Source: Kudoa neothunni (taxonomy: Eukaryota > Cnidaria). Taken from it: a DNA stretch of 64,000 bases. The stretch spans positions 372,001 to 436,000 of the forward strand of contig OZ199840.1 in the NCBI GenBank assembly GCA_964304625.1, written 5' to 3'. Shown in pieces: positions 25,091-38,725 of the stretch; positions within the stretch are counted from its first letter, which is position 1; each line of letters begins with the position of its first letter. Position numbers and translations under genes: made by a program. Below the pieces are notes generated by a model that had not been told where the DNA came from, searched no databases, and saw only the letters and a list, made by a program, of their open reading frames with translations.

Positions 25091-27230
25091 TTGATGCTCT
25101 TTAATCAAAACGTTAGGGACTGTGAAAGTGATACGAGTAACACATCAAAAAAGAAAATATATAAAGGTTATGAAAGCATGGTAAGAATCGAACAATTGGA
25201 AGATCGAAGATTTATCCAGCGGATTGATATGAGCAAGAATAACAAAGAGAAAGTGTTCTGTAAAATGTGTAAATGTGAAGTTTACGGGGGGTATTTCACA
25301 AATCGAAAGACATGCAGCAATCGAAAAGCATTTAAGAAATATGAGACAATCGAAAAATATGAAAATAGATAGTTATATAGAATTAAACAGTCCTGTTTAT
25401 TATGCTCGAAAAATAGCTAAAGCAGAATTGAATTTGTGTGCCTTTGTTCCGGAACACAATTCGCAGTTGTCAATCTTGGATCATTTGCCTGGTTTAGTTG
25501 CCAATGTTTGTGAAGATTCTGCTATTTGCAAAGATATTAAATGTGCTGGAACGAAAGGAAAATGTGTTTTTCGTCACGTTATTGGGAAATATTACTTAAA
25601 AAACTTAATTTCAAAATTACAAACAACCGAATTTTCATTAATAATAGATGAAACCACAGATATATCCACAATTAAACAACTAGTTTTTGTAACTCGATAT
25701 TATGATGTCGATGTTAAAAACACAATGGACAAATACTTGGTCATGTTTGAGATAACAAATTGTACTGGCAAAGGAATTTTTGAATTATTGATAAATTTTT
25801 TTTAAATTAATACCTCCATTCAAAATATTATCGGATTTGCCAATGACAATGCAAATGTTATGGTGGGTAACAAAAGTGCTGTCCGGAGTTTACTGAAACA
25901 GATAATTCCTTCGCTTAACGTGCAAGGTTGCGTGTGACACTCAGTAAATTTATGTGCTTCTAAAGCTTGTCATCAACTCCCAAATGAGCTGAAAGATTTA
26001 GTTAGAAGTATTCACACATATATTTCGAATAGCCCAAAAAATTTGAGTAAATATAAGGAAATTCCAAAGATAATGGATATTTGCCCTGGAAAGATATTAC
26101 GCCTTTGTAGCACGAGATGGTTGTCACTTGAACAAGTCGTCGCCAGAATACTTGATCAATGGAATGCACTTAACATTTTTTTCACTATTGCAATATCAGA
26201 AAATGGTTTTGAATCAGCAAAATTAATAAATCATATGTATTTTGAATGCTTAAACTTTATACTCCTTGTAGTGAACAAACTTAATCTTGAATTCTAATCA
26301 GAAACCTCTCGAATACACAAGCTAAAAAATTTAATGAAGTATTACAGTAAAAGTCATTCTCAGCTTATTTATGACAAGAGAAATCATTAAAAACGTGGAT
26401 ATTTGTAACATTAATTTTAATAACCCTTAAAATTATCTTCCATTAGATAGTGTTTGTCGCGGGTCCAAAGTGACTTGCACCTATACAATGAATTCTTCCA
26501 TAATATATTCACAAGAATATCTTGAATGTAAAATAAATACATTTAATTTCTATATCGCCTTAACAAATGAAACGTTTGATCGATTTCTATACAATAATCC
26601 ATTTAAAGAACTTGAATTGTTTGAGGCAATGGATTCATGTAACGTAAATTAAGGTAAGCCCGAGTCTATCATACCCCTTGCAGCAAGATTCCCCAATCTT
26701 ATATCGGATGAAGACTGCACCAATATGGATATTGAATGGAGATAATTAACTTACGATGACTCAAATCCCTTTTCGATAGGTGACCCCGAAAAATTTTGGT
26801 ACGATGTATCCGAAATAAAGAATTGGCGATGTTCCTAAATATCTGTTAATTTCAAAACTAATGATGAGCTTGCTTTCATTACCCCAGTTTTCTGCTTGTG
26901 CCAAAAGAATATTTTCCCAATTCAACATAATCAAATTTAAAAATAGATCATTATTGAAGACCGAAACATTAAACAGCTTGATTTACTCGAATTGTTTATT
27001 TTGTAATACGGATTGTACAATATGGAACCCAGCTGAAAATTTAGTAACAGCGTTCATAGAGAGGAACTTTTATGAAAATAACTGTCATGACATAATTTCA
27101 TTTCAGATAGATTAAAAAACATTTTAAATAACTATGTTTCCCCCTAATCTCTTTTTTGCGCAAATTAACTGTTGGTACGTATCTCAAAAATGTTTGTTAT
27201 TTTTTTTTCGCTAATATTCTGGCAACCCTG
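25091..27230 (+). mobile_element. hAT transposon remnant (ZBED-like transposase)
   Basis: Broken plus-strand frames encode a hAT transposase in the right order. About 25,230-25,320 gives a BED-like C-x-x-C segment (VFCKMCKC). About 25,370-25,800 gives 'DHLPGLVANVCEDSAI' and 'FSLIIDETTDIS' (first catalytic D). About 25,830-26,290 gives 'GFANDNANVMVGNKSAV' and 'TRWLSLEQVVARIL'. About 26,860-27,110 gives the C-terminal dimerisation segment 'LLSLPQFSACAKRIFSQ'. Several stops and shifts separate these, so it is inactive. The right terminus appears to be CTGGCAACCCTG at 27,219-27,230 (CAGGGTTGCCAG inverted, a typical hAT end); the left terminus is not recognised. Confidence 0.82.
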
Positions 27231-27475
27231 GTGCAAAGAGACACTATCGGGTTTTTATTGGTTATTGGAAATTTAACGAAGATTTCACATGTGCCGACGG
27301 TGTTGTATATAGGGTTTGCAGCAAAATAAAATGTTACCATAATTAGCTGCATACTTCCTCTCGGAATTCTTCTATTTTATTATGAACATCCTTGAAAGAA
27401 TCGACGAAAAAAATGATGTGTAGAATGGTATTTTTAGATGCCACATTCTACTCTATTACCCGGTCCATTACTGTA
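27231..27475 (-). mobile_element. MITE-like fragment with GGTAAT-type end
   Basis: Read on the minus strand from about 27,463 it begins GGTAATAGAGTAGAATGTGG and then C-T-A-A-A-A-A, the same terminal pattern as the long-TIR element at 54.5-56.5 kb and the fragment at 56.68-56.95 kb. Its other edge (GTGCAAAGAGACACTATC, 27,231) also has a counterpart at 56,891. Non-coding. Confidence 0.45.
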
Positions 27476-29637
27476 AAATGTATAATCAAAAAGTTTTTGT
27501 TATTAATTTTAATGATTAATATAAAAATTTATATTTCTATTCCAATATAAGGAAAAATTAGAATTTTATGTCAACAGATCTGTTTTACTATCCATCAAAT
27601 TTTAATCACATAAAATAGGATTATCGTTAGATAAATAAGAATAATCAAATTTAAAATGCTGTAATTATTAAAAGTAATCACACAGAATCTTTAAGTAAGT
27701 AACATATTTTATGAAATAATTATTTGAAATCTATACGAAACCAAAATAAATGGCGAAATTTTTAATATTCAAGATTACGAGGAAATAGTTTTAGACCCAG
27801 TAATATAATAATTAAATTTTGTTATATTAAAATTCCCGATACTTTTCCAATAATATTTAAATTCTCTATTCATTTTTTATTAGTTTTTTTAAACTATCAA
27901 GTCATAACATTAATGATTCGAAATGAGCATAGGATGGGTGAATCAATGAGGTTCAATTATTTCAAAAAATAGCCATGCAAAACAATTATTAATAGTATTA
28001 AATATAGGTGAATACATATTAAAGTTATTTATATTCTGTTTCATCTAATTCTATCAATTTTCGTACTTTTAACAAAAATTAAATGATGGCTTCTTCATTT
28101 TATGTGACACCATTTATACTAAAAAATTTTTACGGGTCATTCTCTTCTCCAAAGTTTTTCAGTTAATAAAAAATAAAAATTTACTATTTTATTTTAAAAA
28201 AAAGTAAAAACTTGTGTTTATTCTATTCTTTTATCAAAGTTATTTCATAATATTGTGTGATAAATTAAAAAATTTCACATAGAAAAATAAAATGCTCCAA
28301 TCTACGCTACAACAATTTAGATATTTAAAACAAGTATATATTTAATTTTGAAAATGTAAAATTCTTACAAATATTAAAGATATTCAAATAGGTTTAATAA
28401 TAATATGAATAAAAATATTGATATTAGACAAGTACAAAAACAAATTAGAGCATTATTATATCGTAGTAAAATTTGAAATAAATAAACATTTACTTCTCTA
28501 TTGGTCATCGAAATTCACTTAATTATACAAGAAGTTTATCTCGGAATTGTTTAAAAAATAAAATATTGACTTAAATTTTGATAGTGTATTGAAATCAATT
28601 TAATTAAAAATAATTTGAATAATTTAATATAAAATAATTAAAGGATGCATAATAAAATCTATCAACTTATATTTTTCGTTACGTATGAAAATTTTTAGAG
28701 AATCCCAATAAGTCAAAAAATATTGAATTTTATGTTAATATTAAAAATAAAGAAAATCATGATTAATCGTAGTAAATTTATATATGATGAATAGTTTTCT
28801 CGTTTTATACAAAATTATCTTTGAAAAATACACTCACTTGATGTTAGACCATTATTTCCATGAAAATTTATTTTTATAAACACCCCAGTGGCGCTTCTAA
28901 ATTTAAAAATAAATTTTTTAAATATATAAAAAATGTCTTTCTATCATTAGTAGATTATATATTAAATATTATCATAGTCAGACAATTTAATGTATATTAA
29001 TAGAATAAAAATTTTAAAAACTGTTCATTACAAAGTGACTAGTAAGGAGATAAAAACTTATTTATCTTCAGGTGTATGCCAAAAGTCCGCGAAATTGCTC
29101 ACAAATGATTTTGAGAGCTTTTTTTTACCAACGAATGTTTGAGCTGAATTTATAACTCACTGTATCTGAAAAATATCTATATTAAAAATTTTTACACTCC
29201 ATTCCCACAGAATATTTAACTAAAAAATTATTTTTAATTCCGTGTACTTGTTATTGCGGAAATATGATATTTAAATAAAAATAGAGTCGAATTTAATCAA
29301 TTTGAAAAATATTTTAACATAAAATATCCCATACTCATCATCAATATTAAAAATATTACTATAATTAGTTAGGCAAATTATGTTAACGATCTTATTGCAA
29401 TATTTTTATAATTAATGAATATTTTTTGTATTTGCAAAATTATGAGAAAATATCTAATAATTCTCTTTAAACTCAAAGAGGAACAAAATGCAAACAATTT
29501 AGCTATATGAAAAAAGTCAGAGGTATTAACTGTATTTAATTCATACGAATAAGTTTATAAACACCTGAACTTTATAAGGATTAAGTTGCCAACGAGAAAA
29601 ATAATTTAATCGACAACAAAAAAAATACAATGAAAAC
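27476..29637. other. Long AT-rich spacer
   Basis: About 2.2 kb of very AT-rich DNA downstream of the WDR6 homologue. No ORF, repeat family or RNA gene was recognised. Confidence 0.5.
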
Positions 29638-32600
29638 TCAACACGATCTATTAACTATAGAACATTCGAAAAATTCGATTCCATAACCGAAAACTCCGAG
29701 AATAACTTTTTGATTTTGTTTAGAATTAAAACCATTTACAGGCTCTTCCACGGATTTAATTTGGATAGTGGAGGCTGGGGATTCAATGGATGGTTCAATT
29801 TGTTGTCCGCCAAGACAAACAATTTTTCCAGGGTCATTTACTTGTAGAGGGATTGAGGAACACAAAGTCAAATTCTAAATCAAATTTATATTTCCATCAC
29901 AAACAATAACTTCACATTATATATAGCAAAGTTTTTTTACTTTTAAGATGAAATCCCAATGCCATAACTTTAGGCATTTGTCCTGACCAATAGATACAAT
30001 ATATTTTTCAGAAAGACTTAAAACATCAGTGACAGCCCCTAAGTGTGACTCTTTGGAGTAGAAATAGGAAAAATCTATCAAATAATATCTCGACGAAGTT
30101 AAGTATTGGACTTTGATAACATGCAATTGCAACACAACCACAGTTCCATCAAGCAAACCAAGTGCCACATTGATACAACTTGCAACGTAAGAGTATTTGT
30201 CGATAACATGCATAGAACTTAGTTCGATTTGTTCTTCCGAGTCACCAAATAAAATATCATTTTTTTTATTTTCACCAAAAGAATCACCCAACGAGTTGAT
30301 ATTTCCATTGGATGTAACCTCATTATTAGCCGATTCTCTTCGTGGAATGTTAAATAATTTTTTTAATTCGTTTGAATGAGGTGTTATTTCACAAAACAAT
30401 TCAGAGATACAATATTTTCTATCATAGAGTTGATTAAGGGGAAGATTGAACGAAGAAATCAGACTCATAGATGTAGCATTAATGGTAAGCATATCTACAA
30501 GGAAGGGCTTTCCAGGATTTGTGGGATACTTAGGGAAGGTATTGGTTTTTAATACTTTCAGCGTCGTGCTCGGAGAAACAATCAAACACCAAAAACAATC
30601 CGCCCATAGTAGAGCAGAAGAGCAAACAATCGGAGCCAGCATTAAAGTTTATCATACTTAAGACACAATTTTGCGTAAAGTTGGTGTAATAGTTCAATTG
30701 AAATAAACTCCCAAAAATTTTATAATTGTAGCCATCACTTGAGTATATTCTAGATTAATAAGATTATCAAACGTAAAATTAGATAGGCTACTAAGAGCCA
30801 GTACAAACCTGATAAATCCATTAGAAAACGAAACAATTGAATACAGACGTTCCTTCTTATGGTCATAACTGCAGATCACATTTGTGATCCGATGATGTGA
30901 TTCAACATCATCAAAAATCATCTTTTTTGTAGAATCATCGTCAATATCTTTGGTGGTAGGTTTGAAGAAAATCTCGTCCAATTCATCAAAATTGGTTTTC
31001 TTTCCACTCGATTTGTCGTAATAATCGGAATGTCTCATTTTTTTAATTTGTTTAGCATAATTTTGTGAAACAACATTGTTGTTATGATTATTTTTCGAAG
31101 GTAAATACACCTGATAATACACGTATTTGTATGTGGACGAGGTGTTAAAATCATTGGTGGAACTCTCATGTTCATCATCCACACTCTGGCTTTCATTTGG
31201 TTTCTTTTTTACTACATCTCTCAAACGTTTCCTCAGATAAATATAATTTTTTTGAATATCATTTTTATTAGCTTCTATGAGTTTGTATCCATTTGTTTTA
31301 AATTGCTCTTCTGTTGGTTGATAATTATGTTTTTCAAAGAAATTACACAAAGAGCAATTCGCACTAGCCAAACACGAAGTTTTATTATTGGATTCCAACA
31401 TGCCATTTTTACGCATAGGAAAATTTAGGGTTTATTCGAGACATCAAATAACAGGTGATATTGGTGATAGGTTTCGGTTGGCCATTTTCACACATTGGAA
31501 TTTGGATGTGGTAGGTGAGCAAAGATTTCTTACCACCAGCAACAGTCAATAAAAACCTCAATACATCCTCCTCCACCGACACATTGAAAACAGTTATATC
31601 AAGTATAACTGAGTCCAACTTTTTTATCGTCCAAATACACTTGGTACTATTGTCTGAGGAGTTGTATACAAAAATGTACACATTTGCACTTTCACCTCCA
31701 TACACATAATAATAGAAAGGAGGGATAGAATGGATGTGAGCAGCAGCTCGGATTTCTTTAGTGAATTTTCTGAGTTCAATGTCAAAAAAAAAAGATTTGG
31801 TTGTACGAGTTGAAAGTGTAGCAAAGCTAATTTGATTGTTTCTAATAAAGGTAAAATACATTCTTTGGTTCTGAGAATCAATATTCCAACAACGATACAC
31901 TCCTCCGCAGTCAATCTTTAGCAGGAGATTATTGGTGAAAGCATCCACAACCACAAAGTATTTTTGCTCGAAAAATCCGCACACCAAATAATTTCCGTTC
32001 TCACTGACTGTGATTCTTTCAACTGATGAGAAGTTGGAAGGAAATGACATTTGTTGTTTGAGTTTGAAACTTTTTATCGGAGGTAAAAATTCGTAAATGG
32101 TAGTTGATGATTTGGCGCCCGACGTGAATAGATAGGGGCGATTTTGATGATCATGAAAAATAGACACAGCCTTCAAATTCCTCTTGCCATAAGGACTATT
32201 AATTTTTTGGATGTATTTAAACTCATCCATCGAGTGACTGTTATAATGGAACACATTGATAGATCCAGATCTATAACCTACCACCAAATACCGATCGGCT
32301 TCACCAAAATTAAACATGTCGATTTGGCGAGGATAATTACTCCCCAATTCAATCTGGACATCTTTCACAATTGAAAACTCCGACGACGAATCAACCATCG
32401 ATTCCCACGATTATCAATTGCAATTTGCAATACATACAAAAACACACCAAGTATTGCCGTGTTTGACTGTCAATGGAAGAAATAGTGGCCGATTTTAATG
32501 AAGTAACTTTTTTTCCAACGTTATAAGAAATAACTTGAACCACAATTTTTTTATCATTCACAGAACAGAGACGAACGTTACCAAGAGCATCAACAATTGT

Positions 32601-34207
32601 AAGCAAACCATTTGTCCAACTCATCAAAATACCGCTAGTTGAAAGATCTCCCAAGTTTCTCATAGATACGACTATAACACCATCATAATGAATAAGCTGG
32701 CAACATGAGTTAGAGTTGTCGTCGGAATCGATTTCTGAAATGGCGTAAAAATTTCTTCCACCAAGATGAATCACATGCAAAACTTTAGGCAAAATGAGAG
32801 TTAACTTGATGTGATTTCTTTGTAAAAGATTGTATCGTAAACCATGTATGGACCCGGAATTGGTAGAGATATAAAAGCATTGTTTCCTACTGTTATAACA
32901 CAGCGACGTGATGTGTTTGCATTGGGGGATTTTATGCGATCTAAGCATCTGCCCGTTGTTATCCCAGAATGTTAACATGCCATTTTCACTTCCAGTCACC
33001 ACAACCACACTATCTGTATTGTGATCATAATGAGGAACAATCGCTACTGAAAACAATCTTGATAATGTAAAATAGATTTTTTTATTTGTAAGCTGTTGTT
33101 CACATTGTTTCCATATTATAACTGAACGATCCTCTCCAACACTTGCATAATAATGAAATTGCTGCGGGCTTGCTTCAACTGCATGCCACACCAACCCGAA
33201 CACTCGCCCTTCATGTCTAGCAGTTTCAGGGTTGACAATAGACTGGTCGAATCTTTCTGTTGTTCGTGTTATACCCTCAATATCAAAGAATCGTACGCTA
33301 CCATCGTTGGTCCCAATTACTAACGATAACGATTGAGGCGAATCTATACTTTTTCTGCAGAAACAAACGGATGTTAACGTAGTATCAAAAGTGTCGATGA
33401 TAATATTCTTGTTTTTATTATATATACTACTCCAACAAATCACGCAACCATCCACAGTAACATAAATAAAGCTGTAATTATAGTCGGGTTTGTTTTCTAA
33501 GATTTTTTTTGATTCAGCGTTATATTCGAGAGGTTTATTATTTTTGACTGTTTTATCTGCTATACAATCCATATGACTGAATTCATCACCAGGAAAAGAT
33601 AACGGCTCTTCATAATAGCCGTATTTGTTCTTGGAATTATAATAATTAATCATATTCAATTTTTTTTCTTTTTCAATATTGTTTTCCGTTGATACTGCAG
33701 ATATATAAAAAGAGGTAGACTCAACTTCGTTCGATGGTAACTTTTCATACAACTCAATATCTAAGATTGAAGCGTGGCTTCGAATTTTAGCCAAAATTGA
33801 CACTAAACTTTCTGATTCACAAGAACCAAGTTTAACGGCCACTCTGCATAAATGGTCATTGGCTACAAGAACCAAATGTAGAGTAGAATCGAATCGATCG
33901 ATAGCTAAAATAATTTTAAACCGAGAAACCCCAATAAATCGAGTATACCCCTTATTTTAGAAATTGTGTTAGAATTAAAAATTTGCTTCCTTTCAAGACA
34001 TTCGATTTGTTGTTCATCTTTTTCGTGATAAATGGACAATAATGAACCATTACCTAAAATAATCGATGTAGTATACGTAGTGACTATGATGTAGCTGAAA
34101 ATATACCCACAAAAATATAATCCTCGTATATTTCTAACGCACTAATAGGTTAACGACAAATTTGTTCTTTCAAACGAATAAGCTTTTAATGATAATATGT
34201 CATTCAT
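29638..34207 (-). CDS. WDR6: WDR6 homologue, WD40 protein that partners the tRNA 2'-O-methyltransferase FTSJ1/Trm7
   Basis: Inferred exons (minus strand): 34207-34107, 34053-33949, 33904-32448, 32377-31413, 31363-30809, 30749-30556, 30494-29941, 29874-29638, about 1,389 residues (human WDR6 is about 1,120). Introns are 44-70 bp, GT-AG, with consistent phases. WD40 repeats run through the whole protein. Family-specific matches: N-terminal 'PISALEIYEDYIFVGNGS' (human PVTGLE...AGEG), 'CGGVYRCW' in exon 4 (human CGGGHRSW), 'LTVAGGKKSLLTYHI' (human VSAGGRAEMHCFSI), 'GQDKCLKLWHW' and the last-exon 'LGVFGYGIEFFE'. A low-complexity insert in exon 5 (about residues 900-1010) accounts for much of the extra length. 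The family acts in the cytoplasm in 2'-O-methylation of tRNA position 34. One oddity: the frame of the best ATG (34207) differs by one base from the rest of exon 1 near 34,150, so the true start, or one base there, is uncertain. Exon 3/4 splice sites have an alternative (32437/32362). Confidence 0.88.
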
Positions 34208-34589
34208 ATTACTAAGTTGAAATTCTAATAACTAGAGTATTCTACCGACTTTTATACCTCATGCGCTAACTAGGTGCGCGGTAAAATTTACATTCTTTTA
34301 TATTAAGACGACACATAATTAGAATTTATTTTTTTATAATTTTAAAAAATATTAATTTATATAAATTTTTCTAAGAAAACGTTTTATTAAATGGATGATA
34401 TTATAATGATAAAATTTCTAGATCTATGCCTACACTGTAAAATAAAGTAATCAATAAATAGAATAATTAATATAGCATTAAATTATATAAGTTTTCCAAT
34501 AATTAATAAAAAAATTATTCTGTAAAATATTTTATTTCAGTAATAATAGTGGCATAAGAATGTTTCATATGCTCGATATTGGCCAATAG
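34208..34589. other. Spacer between WDR6 homologue and Kunitz copy 2
   Basis: AT-rich DNA upstream of the WDR6 homologue and downstream of the convergent end of Kunitz copy 2. It should hold the WDR6 promoter, but no clear element is visible. Confidence 0.4.
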
Positions 34590-36005
34590 TTAGGGTTCTC
34601 CCGCTATACCAGTTGGTTCCCCATTTGTTTGTTCTTCAGTTTGGGGAATAGCATCATTATCTTGTGTGTCAGATGGAGGAGATTGATTCAGATTCATCGT
34701 TACTTGTAGAAGTTGTAGTAGTCTCAATTGTAGTTGCTGGGGTAGTTGTTGATTCGGGTAAAGTTACTTCATTCAATCCTTTAATGCAAATGTAACTGCA
34801 AAGGGCTTCGCTTTCAAAGTTGTTCGCATTTCCACCAATTCCAGTTTATGAAAATCTTTTACACACTTATTGTGTATCATCATAATACCATCTTGGCAAT
34901 GTGCTCACTTCATTTCCATTACCAGGTTTATTTGGTTCGCTGCATACAGTGGGGACATTGGGAAGGTTATCAACTGTTTCATTGTCGTTACCTTTAAACA
35001 TTAAATTATACAATTATAAATAATAAAAGAAACATTCTAGCAGGGCAGGCATTAATACATTCTCCAACTCTATCGAAATAATATTTGGTTGTTATATGCC
35101 CCTCGGTTGTTGGTTGGTATGGGTTAGGTTTTCATCTCTTGACTGCTGTTTCATCAACTAAATTTACATATTTAAATTATATATTTTTATTGTTAGAATT
35201 ACCATGACAGTTCTTTTGGTATTAAGAAAATGAATCTAAGACTCCACGTAGCCCTGTTTTTTTGTCAATGATCGTATGGACACAGGTGGATTTTTCACTG
35301 CCACGTACGATTTTTATTTCTGTGTCAGTAGTCGTATTTGAAGTTAAGAATGCACCCACTTCGCAGTCCACTTTGTTGGGTAGATTGTGAGGTTCGTTGG
35401 TAGCTTTTGTTAATTAAAAACAGCACCAATGAATAATAGATTACTTTTTCACATGTCCCTTACAATCTATTCGCTTAAAAATGAATATCAGTTTATTACA
35501 TCCCTTATAACTATTTTTTTGTTGCATTCTCCTGCCTCGATAGTAGAGCCTTTTTTGAAATAATATTTATCGATTGGGGTTTTCCTACAGACATTGAATG
35601 AACTGCCCCCATTGTCAGCAAGAACACTTGTAGAGGTGCTCTCAGCTGTGCAAACACCAACTCGACTAGCGTAGTCATATTCAACTACATCATTATAGAT
35701 GTAGATTAAAAAGTGTAAGAATAAATTATTTGTTGCATTCTTCTAGCGACGCGAAATTATTGAAGTTAATCCCACCAGCTCCTCTATATTCAAATTTTCT
35801 GCATGTAACTGTCGATTTATCTAGATATATCTTAAAGAATAATATTTTAATAGAATTCTATGGTTCTTTTAAGGAGAAAACTCATATTTTGGATCTACTA
35901 AAATTAATACAATTGAAGTTTTTAGAAATTTGAATGACTAGTAAGATGAGAAAGAGGTATGAAGCTTGAAATAATATAGATGAAGGCTGTTAAGTAAAAC
36001 TTCAT
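34590..36005 (-). pseudogene. Kunitz copy 2, decayed
   Basis: Minus-strand relative of copies 3 and 5, from the signal-peptide ATG at 36005 (MKFYLTAFIYIISS...) to an end near 34,590. All six exons can be located by similarity, and the phase-1 splice sites are mostly recognisable (first donor after 'CATCTTACTA', acceptor 'TTAATTTTAG'). Domain 2 and the Thr-rich tail are still readable in pieces. There are several internal stops and shifts, the first within exon 2, so it is a pseudogene. It is the most diverged of the five-domain copies apart from copy 4. Confidence 0.78.
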
Positions 36006-36485
36006 ATTCAGATTAACTTAATTCCTTAATATAAAAGATGCATTACAGTTTTATTAGGTAATTCGTGAATAAATTTCTTCAATATTTGGTTCTTAATCGG
36101 GTTTGCACTATTATTTTAAATGAATCGTGAATATCTCTCGTTGTTAAAAACAATAAGGTTGAAAATTTTCCAGTAATAGCTCAAATATAAGAAAGTCTTC
36201 ACGATACATCGAAATAATTTTATTTATTATCTCAAATTTAAAACCATACCTATTATCCATTAAATTTAACGTTTTGAGGTCGATAATTCTGAATTAATAT
36301 ATAAAATAAAATTATGTGAACTACTCAAATAGTATGGATCTCTTCGCATTTATGGAAATTCATTTTAATACAATGGTTGATTATATTTATTATGTTATGT
36401 TGTCCAAAAAACTGTGGGTAGTTGATTAAAAAAATTTTTGAGCTAATATTTTTAAGTTTAAGTTTGGTTCAGTAGACTAAACAAT
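36006..36485. other. 5' flank of Kunitz copy 2
   Basis: AT-rich, non-coding. It shows weak similarity to the 5' flanks of copies 3 and 5 (for example TGAATCGTGAATATCTC against the matching stretch near 40,380). Confidence 0.4.
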
Positions 36486-37005
36486 GGGGATTGGTGGTAA
36501 AGGAAATGTGCAATCGAAAAATCAAATTTATTATAACAATAACACATATAGTAATCAATAAAACAATAATTTTACGTATTATGATACTCATAAAAACTAT
36601 TTCTATCTTTTGCAAGGTAGCAACGAGTATCATTTTTCGAGGAAATTATTTGAGTGTTCATTCTACAATTTCTGCGTCTACATGACGTAGATACCACTTC
36701 TGGAAAATAACCTACATTATCATATCTAATATTATCGGATAAGAGAGTATTTCTTTTATGTTTTGATATGGTAGACCCCATTTTGTTTTGTGAATTAGAA
36801 TCATTAACCAGGCGACCATGTTTTCGAGTTTGTATTAACGTTTGGTTTTTATATAACAATGGTTTACAGGCTGAATATGTGAACGAAAAAAAATCGAAAA
36901 CCTTATTCTTGTTAACATTATTCATGGCATTTTGTCTCCGATACAATAGCCACGTGTTAGAGATCGCAATGTTGATACCCCCTATGAATATCTTCATGTA
37001 AAATG
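36486..37005 (-). mobile_element. piggyBac transposase C-terminal fragment
   Basis: The minus-strand frame 36997 to 36572 (141 codons) matches the end of a piggyBac transposase: 'INIAISNTWLLYRRQN' corresponds to the helical segment after the DDE core (x-x-D-x-A-I-x-N-S-W-x-L-Y), then 'RYDNVGYFPEVV' and a degenerate cysteine-rich motif 'CRRRNCR...TRCYL...FYEYHN'. Several expected cysteines are missing. It is not from the same family as the element at 22-24 kb. No ends were found. Confidence 0.65.
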
Positions 37006-37060
37006 TTTTACCTTAGTGATTTAATCTAGGCACTGACTATTCTTACGAGACTATGTAATC

Positions 37061-37756
37061 CAGTGTTTTCCAACCTTCTTTCTATCGTGCACCACATTTT
37101 TCCAAAGTATTGATTTTTTATCTTAAAGTGTTTATAATTTTGAATCAAGCTTCAATTCGCATTAAAATTAGAAAGTGATTAATGTATATTTCTTTTTCAT
37201 TAAAATTAAAATGCATTCGATCAGATCTAATTTAATGTATAGATAGATAGACTTTAAAAATTATCATTTTTATTTCTTCTTTCAACCAAAAACCGTGATA
37301 AGTAAAACTTGTGGTAATTTAACCCGCCCTCAGGAAAATCTTTTATGTATTCGAGGCTTATAAACCGAAATTAAATTATTTAATATAGAAAATTAATAAA
37401 TATTTTCTTTAGATAAATCAAAAAGAGAGGTAATCGCGGTTATAAATGTGACAACGTTGGAATTATAACTATTCCGATTCTATTGAGCAAGAACCATATT
37501 AAACGTTTATGTACTTTTTATATAAATTGATCAATGCTTTTGTATCGTTTTGGAATATTCACATTCTCTCTAAAACAAACAAGATAAAAAATCGAAGTAT
37601 TGTTTTCAATGTGCTCCACATTGCCCAATTATCTCATCATTATCTGTGCCACATAAATGCACAGTATTTTCCAAGTCCTACAAGAGCCGTTCATTAAATG
37701 CTCTAAGATTTCCATGCCCCACCAAAAATTTTCCCCGCCCAAGTTTGGAAACATTG
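37061..37756. mobile_element. Non-autonomous hAT-like element (MITE)
   Basis: Left end CAGTGTTTTCCAACCTT (37,061) and right end, inverted, CAATGTTTCCAAACTT (to 37,756) are imperfect terminal inverted repeats with the CAGTG...CCAAC/ACCTT look of hAT elements. About 700 bp, non-coding inside. No clear 8-bp target duplication, so it is old or the edges are slightly off. Confidence 0.6.
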
Positions 37757-38725
37757 GGTTAAAAAATAATTTTAATATAATCCTACATAAATCTGGATTT
37801 GACAGATAATTACTAAGTTAATTAAAAAAACTAAAACCAATATATACAAAAAAAATAAGTGTATTAATACTTATTCATTAATTTTAATAAAGATTGCTTA
37901 CTTATTAAGATTTTACTACGTTTACAAGGTCAAATATATAACATGTGTATATATGACTAAAAGTTTACAAATCAATTAATCTTGATAGGTTTTTTTTAAT
38001 ATATAAATGTTCTATAAAATATGCTTGTTATTTTTAGAGATACTAATTGCCAGTAAAATCGTCAATTTCGTCAGAGGATTATCAGGTGTCTGTAAAATAG
38101 CCATCGTCTAAATTAATTACTGGAGTTCAATTTAGCTTGTTATTGAGACATAAAACAAATACATTTTTAAAATTCCAAGTATATTAATGGATAAAATAAA
38201 AATCCAATCGTAAGATTCCTACTCGGCATCATTCAACTTTTTTATCACATGATTTTTGTAATAAATTATAAGACATATTGTAAAAAATTACAGATTGGTA
38301 TCAATATTCTTTGGATTAAAGCTTCCTCGCATACGTATACTAGCCGGTAAATTATCTGGATATTATTTATTATATGTCTATTAAATATTTTGGATTGTTA
38401 ATAAAAAAAATTATTGGAGTTTTTTATTAGATTAATTAAATAATCCAATTTATGTGCTAAGCATTATTTGACCGAAGTAATATGGAGTTATTATATGCAA
38501 TGGCAAGAGCTACGTTTATAATCTATTGAAAATTTTACTTTAATATTTGATACCTGATTTAGCATATGAATTTTGATATTATGTTACGCTAATATATAGG
38601 AGTTATAAGAATGTATAAACTATATGGTGTGTAAAAATAACATTAGTTTATAAATTGATAGAGTTAATAATTTTGTAACAGGTTTAATATTAATAATTGC
38701 ATAAGATGGTTTCATGTGGTCGGTA
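37757..38725. other. 3' flank of Kunitz copy 3
   Basis: AT-rich. From about 38,215 it is similar to the 3' flank of copy 5 (58,900 onward): both contain 'ATCAATATTCTTTGGATTA' followed by 'GAAGCTTCCTC' or 'AAGCTTCCTC'. No gene. Confidence 0.5.

Noticed and set aside
30750-30808. Continuous reading of WDR6 exon 5 to the stop at 30694
   Set aside because: Removing a 59-bp GT-AG intron restores WDR6 similarity on both sides ('SFSNGFIR' then 'IYSSDGYNYKIFGS'), while the read-through sequence has none.
36572-36997. 141-codon minus ORF as a novel gene
   Set aside because: The 'NTWLLYR' and 'GYFPEVV...YHN' motifs identify a piggyBac C-terminal fragment.
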